A stretch of DNA of 10,655 bases, from assembly GCA_035258565.1 (NCBI GenBank), contig DATFXF010000408.1:1-10655 (forward strand), written 5' to 3'. Each line of letters begins with the position of its first letter. Positions within the stretch are counted from its first letter, which is position 1. The notes beneath the pieces were generated by a model. That model did no database searches. It was not told the origin of the DNA and was given only the letters and a program-made list of their open reading frames with translations. This document shows, in pieces, positions 5,878 to 10,655 of this stretch. A program made the position numbers and the translations under genes. This DNA is from DATFXF01 sp035258565 (GTDB taxonomy: Bacteria; Acidobacteriota; Terriglobia; Acidiferrales; UBA7541).

Positions 5878-7947
5878 GTGACTGCGAAGCCGCAAGCCCT
5901 CCAGGCAGAAGAGATCGCGACGGGCGGTGTGTCTCCGGTCGATTTTGGCCGGGAGATTTGCGGATCGCTTGACGCCGCAGAGCGGCGCGAATGGCTCGTA
6001 ACCAACGGCCTCGGCGGGTTCGCCTCGGGCACGGTCGCCGGCCTGGCCACGCGGCGCTTTCACGGCCTGCTCTTTGCCGCGCTCAAGCCACCATTCGGCA
6101 GGACTCTGCTCGTCGCCAAGCTCGACGAAACCGCGCGCTATGCGGGCCAAGAATTTCCCCTGGCTACGAATCGCTGGCTCGGCGGCGCCATTGCGCCCAA
6201 GGGTTATCTCCAGATCGAAAGGTTCCGACTCGAAGGTACCACCCCGGTGTGGACCTTTGCCCTTGCTGATGCGCTCGTTGAGAAGCGCGTGTGGATGCAC
6301 CCGGGCGAGAATACGACTTACGTCCGGTATGACTACCTGCGCGGCACGGTGGGCGAGCCGCTCGAGCTTGAGCTTAAGGCTCTGGTCAACTACCGCGACT
6401 TCTCTAGGAGCACGCGCGCCAACAACTGGCAGATGAGCGTCACACCGCTCCGGCGTAGCCTACGCATCGTGGCCTTCGATGGTGCGGTGCCGTTCTACCT
6501 ATTGAGTGCCTCCGCGCTCGCGGAGCCCGCACATATCTGGTATCGCGACTTCGATCTCGCCGTCGAACGCTACCGGGGCCTCGAGGACCGCGAAGACCAT
6601 CTGCATGCAGGCACATTTCACGCACGCCTGGAGCCGGGTGACTCAGTGACCATTGTCTCGAGCACCGAGTCGGCGCCGGAGCTCGACGGCTACGCGGCCT
6701 TTGAAACAAGACTGAGGCACGAGCAGGAGCTGCTGAGCCTGTGGGCTGCGGCGCACGCCACGGTTTCCTCGGAGGCCCCCGGCTGGGTGCGCCAGCTCGT
6801 GCTGGCGGCTGACCAGTTCCTTGTCGCGCGGCCCTTGTTAGATGATCCGGATGCGCGCTCGGTGATCGCAGGTTATCACTGGTTCGGTGAATGGAGCCGC
6901 GACACGATGATCTCGTTGCCGGGGCTCACCCTGGCAGCCGGGCGCCCGGAAATGGCGCGCAACGTCCTGCGCACGTTTGCGGGGTTTGTGGACCGCGGCA
7001 TGCTGCCTAATGTTGTGCCGCAGCTGGGCGAAGCGGCTGAGTACAATAGCGCGGACGCGATGCTGTGGTACTTCGAGGCGGTGCGACACTACTACGCAGC
7101 AACGCGCGATGCCGGCCTGCTCGGAGAACTCTTTCCCCTCTTCGCCGAAACAGTGAATTGGTATCTCCGCGGCACACGCTACAACGTGCATGTGGATCCC
7201 GCCGATGGCCTGCTCGCGGCCGGCGAGCCCGGCGTGCAGGTCACCTGGATGGACGCCAAGGTGGGCGATTGCGTGATCACGCCGCGAATCGGCAAGCCAG
7301 TCGAGATCAACGCTCTCTGGTACAACACGCTCGTTGCTATGGCGGAGTTTGCGCGCGCGCTGGGGAAGCCCGCAGGCATCTATGACGATCTGGCGCGACG
7401 CGTGCGCGCGAGCTTCGAGCGGTTCTGGAACCCTGCAGCGGCCTACTGCTTTGACGTCATCGACGGACCCCTCGGCGCCGACGCGTCGCTGCGGCCCAAT
7501 CAGATCTTTGCCGTCTCCTTGCCGGAAAGCCCGCTCGAACCGGTCGAGCAGCGCGGCGTCGTGGATGCCTGCGCACGGCACCTGCTCACCTCGCACGGGC
7601 TGCGGAGTCTCGCGCCGAGTGACCCGCACTATCAAGGTCACTACGGGGGCCCTCCAGCTCAGCGCGATGGCGCTTATCATCAGGGCACGGTGTGGGCCTG
7701 GCTCCTCGGCCCCTTCGTCTTGGCGCACCTGCGCGTCTATGGCTACCCCGAGCGCGCGCTTTCCTTTCTCGAGCCCATCGCCCATCAGCTTCGGGCTCAT
7801 GGGGTCGGCACCTTGAGCGAAATCTTCGACGGCGATGCGCCGTTCACACCCCGCGGCTGCATTGCCCAGGCGTGGAGCGTCGCTGAAGTGTTGCGGGCAT
7901 GGCTTGCATGCCGAAAGCGGAAGGCAGACCGAACGAAATCCCGCTAA
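5878..7947 (+). CDS. Glycogen debranching enzyme / amylo-alpha-1,6-glucosidase family
   Basis: This 689-residue protein has a debranching-enzyme N-domain (about 38-290), recognised by EWLVTNGLGGFASGT followed by RRFHGLLFA, and a GDE_C (alpha/alpha)6 barrel from about 302. Barrel landmarks are GYHWFGEWSRDTMISLPGL (from 332), TWMDAKVGD (456-464), PVEINALWYN (474-483), YHQGTVWAWLLGPF (from about 600) and LSEIFDGDAP (646-655). By family analogy the acid/base candidates are Asp459 and Glu648. The enzyme would hydrolyse alpha-1,6 branch points of glycogen or a limit dextrin in the cytosol, without the transferase half of the eukaryotic enzyme. No signal peptide is visible. The GTG at 5878 is the first possible start because an in-frame stop lies at 5869-5871. 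The ribosome binding site is weak, so a slightly later start is possible. Confidence 0.88.
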   Translation: MTAKPQALQAEEIATGGVSPVDFGREICGSLDAAERREWLVTNGLGGFASGTVAGLATRRFHGLLFAALKPPFGRTLLVAKLDETARYAGQEFPLATNRWLGGAIAPKGYLQIERFRLEGTTPVWTFALADALVEKRVWMHPGENTTYVRYDYLRGTVGEPLELELKALVNYRDFSRSTRANNWQMSVTPLRRSLRIVAFDGAVPFYLLSASALAEPAHIWYRDFDLAVERYRGLEDREDHLHAGTFHARLEPGDSVTIVSSTESAPELDGYAAFETRLRHEQELLSLWAAAHATVSSEAPGWVRQLVLAADQFLVARPLLDDPDARSVIAGYHWFGEWSRDTMISLPGLTLAAGRPEMARNVLRTFAGFVDRGMLPNVVPQLGEAAEYNSADAMLWYFEAVRHYYAATRDAGLLGELFPLFAETVNWYLRGTRYNVHVDPADGLLAAGEPGVQVTWMDAKVGDCVITPRIGKPVEINALWYNTLVAMAEFARALGKPAGIYDDLARRVRASFERFWNPAAAYCFDVIDGPLGADASLRPNQIFAVSLPESPLEPVEQRGVVDACARHLLTSHGLRSLAPSDPHYQGHYGGPPAQRDGAYHQGTVWAWLLGPFVLAHLRVYGYPERALSFLEPIAHQLRAHGVGTLSEIFDGDAPFTPRGCIAQAWSVAEVLRAWLACRKRKADRTKSR

Positions 7948-8537
7948 GTCGAGCGGCGGTCTTTGGCCTGGGGTTTTTCCGCGGGCCCCTCGACCAATTC
8001 GATCAAAACTTTCCTGCCATCCGGCCTCCGGGTTAGAAAGAAATTGACGCGTGCGCCCCCGGCGCCGGGGCGAGCTTCGAGGTGGATGGGCTCGAGGCCG
8101 AAGTGCGCGCGAAGCACCTCCGCCGCCCGGTCCACATTGGTGGTTGGATACTCCACTTGCTGAATTCCCTCTCCAAATTTTTCGAGAAAGCGCGCGATGG
8201 CACCGCTCTCACCAGGCTCTTTTGTCGTCAGGATATCGAGGTGGGCGTGCCGTCCGAGATGTACCTCAAATTCCAGGGCGTCCTGATCGGGCGGGACCTC
8301 GGCGAGCGGCGGGGAGCCCATCGCCGCGCGCACTCTCTCGAAATGCTCAGGCCAGACCGCAACTCCGACCGTCGGCTGGACGGCCAACAAGGTGGCGAGC
8401 TCAGGATCGGTTCGCCAGCCTTCCACGATGGCATCGGCCAGCGCGGCTCCGAGCTTCGAGAGCTCCGCTGCCGCGGCTTCGCGGAGAGCTGGATCCTGGT
8501 CCGCGAGCTCGACGATCAGCTTAGCGATCGGGGACAC
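7944..8537 (-). CDS. HEAT-like/VOC fold protein, methylmalonyl-CoA epimerase-like with degenerate metal site
   Basis: With the GTG start at 8537 the protein has 197 residues. Residues 2-50 are helical and HEAT-like (DPALREAAAAELSKLG). Residues 54-108 resemble the first VOC module of methylmalonyl-CoA epimerase (PTVGVAV ... LDILTTKEP). Residues 111-184 resemble its second half: GAIARFLEKFGEGIQQVEY, then RPGAGGARVNFF and LIELVE. In the epimerase the metal ligands include His in DHIGIAV and in GIHH; here they are Thr56 and Gln126, while Glu180 or Glu183 of IELVE remains. Epimerase activity is doubtful and the function is unknown. The gene starts one base after the terC stop, and its ribosome binding site lies inside terC. 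A longer reading from 8627 is possible but would overlap terC by 89 bp. Confidence 0.75.
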   Translation of the reverse strand: MSPIAKLIVELADQDPALREAAAAELSKLGAALADAIVEGWRTDPELATLLAVQPTVGVAVWPEHFERVRAAMGSPPLAEVPPDQDALEFEVHLGRHAHLDILTTKEPGESGAIARFLEKFGEGIQQVEYPTTNVDRAAEVLRAHFGLEPIHLEARPGAGGARVNFFLTRRPDGRKVLIELVEGPAEKPQAKDRRST

Positions 8538-8538
8538 C

Positions 8539-9540
8539 TCAACGCTCCCTCGGAGTATGGGGCGATGCCGGGCGGGCTGGTTCCGCTTTGGATCGGCTTT
8601 GCGCGCGCGCGGCGGCCTGTGCGGCAACTATCGAGGCCAGCACCGCTACGCTGAGGATTGCGCCGACCACCGCGAGGGAAACGTGCGTCGGGATATGCAG
8701 CCACTTCTCACCCAGCATCTTCACACCGATGAAGATGAGCACGATGGACAGCCCTTTGCCCAAGTACCGGAAGTAGGGCAGCACACCCGCCAGAAGGAAA
8801 TAGAATGCGCGCAGGCCCAAGATGGCGCAGACGTTCGAGGTATAGACGATGAAGGGGTCGCGGGTGATGGCGAAAACTGCGGGGATCGAGTCCAGCGCGA
8901 AGGCCAGGTCGGTGGTCTCCACCACCAGCAGCACAAGGAGGAGCGGTGTGGCCCGCCAGCGCCTCTGTTTCTTACCCGCAGCGCCCGCGTCGCGCGCAAA
9001 GAACCTCTGGCCCTCATAGTTCCGCGTCAGCGGGAGAAACTTCCGCGCCCAGCGCAGGACGGGATTTCGCTCCGGATGGATCTCCTCGTCCTTGTGGGAG
9101 ATCATTTTCAAGCCCGCATAGACCAAGAACGCGCCGAACAGGTAGAGTGCCCAATCGAAATGTCGAATCAACGCCACGCCGAGGGCGATCATTGCACCGC
9201 GCATCACCAGGGCTCCCAGGATGCCCCAGAAGAGCACCCGATGCTGATAGCGAGGCTCCACGGCGAAGTACCGGAACAGCAGAACAAAGACGAAGATGTT
9301 GTCCACACTGAGCGATTTTTCAATCAGATAGCCAGTGAAGAATTCGAGGGCGGGAGTCTTCCCGGACCAGTGCAGGATTCCCAGATTGAAGGCCAGCGAA
9401 ACCACCACCCAGACGACACTCCAGGCCCCTGCCTCGTGCAGCGAAATGGCATGCGCCCGGCGATGAAACACGCCGAGGTCCACCGCCAGCATCAGGAGCA
9501 GGAACGCGTTGAAAGTGATCCAAAGCCAGGGCGTGCCCAT
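8539..9540 (-). CDS. TerC/Alx family integral membrane protein
   Basis: This 333-residue, very hydrophobic protein has about eight or nine predicted membrane segments, beginning with WLWITFNAFLLLMLAVDLGV. The two acidic family signatures are present: YLIEKSLSVDNIFVF (Glu74, Asp80, Asn81) and ETTDLAFALDSIPAVFAIT (Glu208, Asp211, Asp217). These lie in membrane segments and are thought to bind metal. TerC/Alx proteins act in the inner membrane in Mn2+ export or metal loading of exported proteins, and some relate to tellurite resistance. The C-terminus after about residue 312 is a polar tail. The length fits the Alx-like branch. I see no yybP-ykoY manganese riboswitch in the 101 bp before the start, and the ribosome binding site (GGAA) is weak. 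The VOC gene follows after 1 nt. The family is sure; the transported ion is inferred. Confidence 0.92.
   Translation of the reverse strand: MGTPWLWITFNAFLLLMLAVDLGVFHRRAHAISLHEAGAWSVVWVVVSLAFNLGILHWSGKTPALEFFTGYLIEKSLSVDNIFVFVLLFRYFAVEPRYQHRVLFWGILGALVMRGAMIALGVALIRHFDWALYLFGAFLVYAGLKMISHKDEEIHPERNPVLRWARKFLPLTRNYEGQRFFARDAGAAGKKQRRWRATPLLLVLLVVETTDLAFALDSIPAVFAITRDPFIVYTSNVCAILGLRAFYFLLAGVLPYFRYLGKGLSIVLIFIGVKMLGEKWLHIPTHVSLAVVGAILSVAVLASIVAAQAAARAQSRSKAEPARPASPHTPRER
8545..8551 (-). promoter_or_regulatory. Ribosome binding site of the HEAT-like/VOC gene, inside terC
   Basis: On the - strand GAGGGAG precedes the GTG at 8537 by 7 nt and overlaps the last codons of terC. It decides the start in favour of 8537 and implies translational coupling to terC. 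Confidence 0.7.
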
Positions 9541-9641
9541 CTATCGCGAGTTCCAGGGAAGTATTTGTGCCCAGCCTCTTCCAGGCATGCGGCCAGTGTA
9601 TTCGCGGGAGGCAAAAAGAGGAAGCCGGGAAAGGCCCTAGC

Positions 9642-10487
9642 CTACCGGGTGGCCGGTTGCGGGTCGAGGGCGTTCAAGTTGGAGAGTTCCATGGGCGTCG
9701 GCTGCCCCGCCTGCACGGTCACCGGGAGATCCCAGCGGAGGTGGATGTCGCCGGCGACCGCATCCGTATCGAGCGTGCTGAGCCAGTAGTCGCCCGGCAG
9801 GATACCGGTAAGGCTGCCGCGGCCCTCGAGGTCGGTGTCTGTCTTGGCCACTACGTACCGAGTCTGGATCAACTGAAGCGTGCGCCGACTGCTCCGGCGG
9901 CGGTGCTCGGATTCTCGCTGCGCCCAGCGCGGGCCGGGATTGATGGCCTCGAGCTCCACATCAATCTCCTCGGGGCTCGCAGGATTCGCCTCTATATACT
10001 TGCGTAGGAGCTTGTGGTAATCGTCCATCTGACGTTTGTATTTCTCCGGGTTTTGCTGGGCGTCCTGCGCGCGGTACTTCGGAGTGGGGAAGCCGGGCGT
10101 CGTGCCGCCTGAGTTGCGCTTCAGATACGCGTCGTAAAACTCCTTCACGTTGAGGATGTCGTCCGCGGTCAGCTTGCGCGCGAATTCGCTCCCCGCGAGG
10201 TTGACCGAGTGGTTTTTCTTCATCCAGGCCTTTAGCTCCTCTGACACACTCAGGCCTTCGATAAATTGATCCATATTGGGCTTGGGTTCGCTTTCCTCCG
10301 CTTCTTTCTGAATCTCAGCAAAGCTCTTCCGCAGCAGATAGAAGGTCAGCTGGCGTGCAGGCTCGGGCCGGCCTGCGGAGGGCGTCACACGGGCAACAAA
10401 CTCGATTGCTCCCGTCTGCTCGGAGCGCGCCGGCGGCCCGGCGGCCAAAGCCAGCGCCGCAATTACAAGTCTTCCCACTCGTCTCAC
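9642..10487 (-). CDS. Secreted protein with C-terminal carboxypeptidase-regulatory-like domain, function unknown
   Basis: From the GTG at 10487 this is a 281-residue protein with a typical signal peptide. RRVGR is followed by the hydrophobic LVIAALALAAG, with probable cleavage after Ser22 (ARS/EQ). The mature part opens with a short beta segment (GAIEFVARVTPSAG). A long charged, helix-rich middle (about 60-190) contains KKNHSVN, EFYDAYLKRN and QNPEKYKRQMDDYHKLL. The end (about 205-270) resembles a carboxypeptidase-regulatory or transthyretin-like beta sandwich, TDLEGRGSLTGILPGDYWLS. No catalytic motif is visible, so a periplasmic or surface binding role is possible but unproven. The start is chosen because AGGA lies 8 nt upstream. 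A TTG at 10520 would add 11 residues with no ribosome binding site. Its link to terC, 101 bp downstream, is uncertain. Confidence 0.75.
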   Translation of the reverse strand: MRRVGRLVIAALALAAGPPARSEQTGAIEFVARVTPSAGRPEPARQLTFYLLRKSFAEIQKEAEESEPKPNMDQFIEGLSVSEELKAWMKKNHSVNLAGSEFARKLTADDILNVKEFYDAYLKRNSGGTTPGFPTPKYRAQDAQQNPEKYKRQMDDYHKLLRKYIEANPASPEEIDVELEAINPGPRWAQRESEHRRRSSRRTLQLIQTRYVVAKTDTDLEGRGSLTGILPGDYWLSTLDTDAVAGDIHLRWDLPVTVQAGQPTPMELSNLNALDPQPATR

Positions 10488-10585
10488 GCCGCCTATCCTA
10501 GCAGAATGAAATGCGCACAAGACCAGGAAGGCCGTACCAGGGGTTTCTGGGATGGAAATCCATTGGACCCAGCCCCCCGGTGCCG

Positions 10586-10612
10586 CGCGTTGTGCGAGCT
10601 CGACTCAACGCG
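10586..10612. repeat. 27-bp nested inverted repeat upstream of the secreted-protein gene
   Basis: CGCGTTG (10586-10592) and CAACGCG (10606-10612) are perfect inverted copies around the palindrome CGAGCTCG (10595-10602). It is centred about 110 bp upstream of the GTG at 10487. It could be an operator in that gene's promoter or a terminator for a gene beyond the window. No regulator is visible nearby. Confidence 0.4.
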
Positions 10613-10655
10613 GGACACCTTTTTGATTTAGTCATTCAGGAGTGCAAGGGCAGGA

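Noticed and set aside
9541..9641. Possible yybP-ykoY manganese riboswitch upstream of terC
   Set aside because: TerC/Alx genes often carry this element, but the 101-bp leader shows neither its conserved stem pattern nor enough length.
9611..9641. Possible intrinsic terminator after the secreted-protein gene on the - strand
   Set aside because: There is a run of five T, but the preceding stem is only about 3 bp (GGG/CCC), which is too weak to call.
8392..9789. A 465-codon open frame on the + strand
   Set aside because: It lies opposite terC and the VOC gene, which have clear family motifs. Its His/Gln/Glu-rich translation is the usual antisense of membrane-protein codons.
10628..10655. Possible last codons of another - strand gene at the window edge
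   Set aside because: One frame reads PALALLND then a stop, but eight residues are too few to support a gene.

Overview
This is a GC-rich bacterial window with no rRNA, tRNA, CRISPR array or transposase that I could recognise. The gene families and their order suggest an acidobacterium or a similar soil bacterium. That is an inference from family resemblance and cannot be proven from the window. The families are a PilZ tail, a compact two-enzyme glycoside operon with a glucose dehydrogenase between the enzymes, a HEAT-like/VOC protein next to TerC, and a secreted protein with a carboxypeptidase-regulatory-like end.

Left part (1-2541, + strand). The window opens inside the last 53 codons of a PilZ-domain protein (1-162). 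About 450 bp follow without a recognisable gene. This stretch contains a long imperfect hairpin (197-260) and runs into the decayed C-terminal tail of a GMC-family oxidoreductase (about 620-811). Behind an excellent ribosome binding site lies an intact flavin disulfide oxidoreductase of the mercuric-reductase/lipoamide-dehydrogenase class (828-2198). It lacks the mercury-specific C-terminal cysteine pair. A 343-bp gene-free spacer with at least two hairpins follows; the first is probably the terminator.

Central part (2542-7947, + strand). This looks like one operon for intracellular breakdown of an alpha-glucan or related glycoside. It encodes an 893-residue MGH1-like/GH63-related glycosidase, a glucose 1-dehydrogenase gene and a 689-residue glycogen-debranching-type enzyme. 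The dehydrogenase is dead: it carries a 1-nt frameshift, and an internal deletion has removed roughly 160 residues, including the whole nucleotide-binding fold. The two hydrolases are intact. The presumed ancestral logic was release of glucose by the hydrolases followed by oxidation to gluconolactone, and the oxidation step is lost here.

Right part (7944-10655, - strand). A TerC/Alx-type membrane protein (9540-8539) is followed after a single base by a HEAT-like plus VOC (methylmalonyl-CoA-epimerase-like) protein (8537-7944). The VOC metal ligands appear to be lost. Upstream of terC is a secreted protein of unknown function (10487-9642). The VOC gene and the debranching gene converge and share four bases at their stop codons.

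I see no defence system, mobile element or clearly new system. The points most worth a second look are the two decayed sugar/alcohol oxidoreductase genes, the TerC-VOC coupling with a degenerate VOC metal site, and the hairpin after the PilZ gene.
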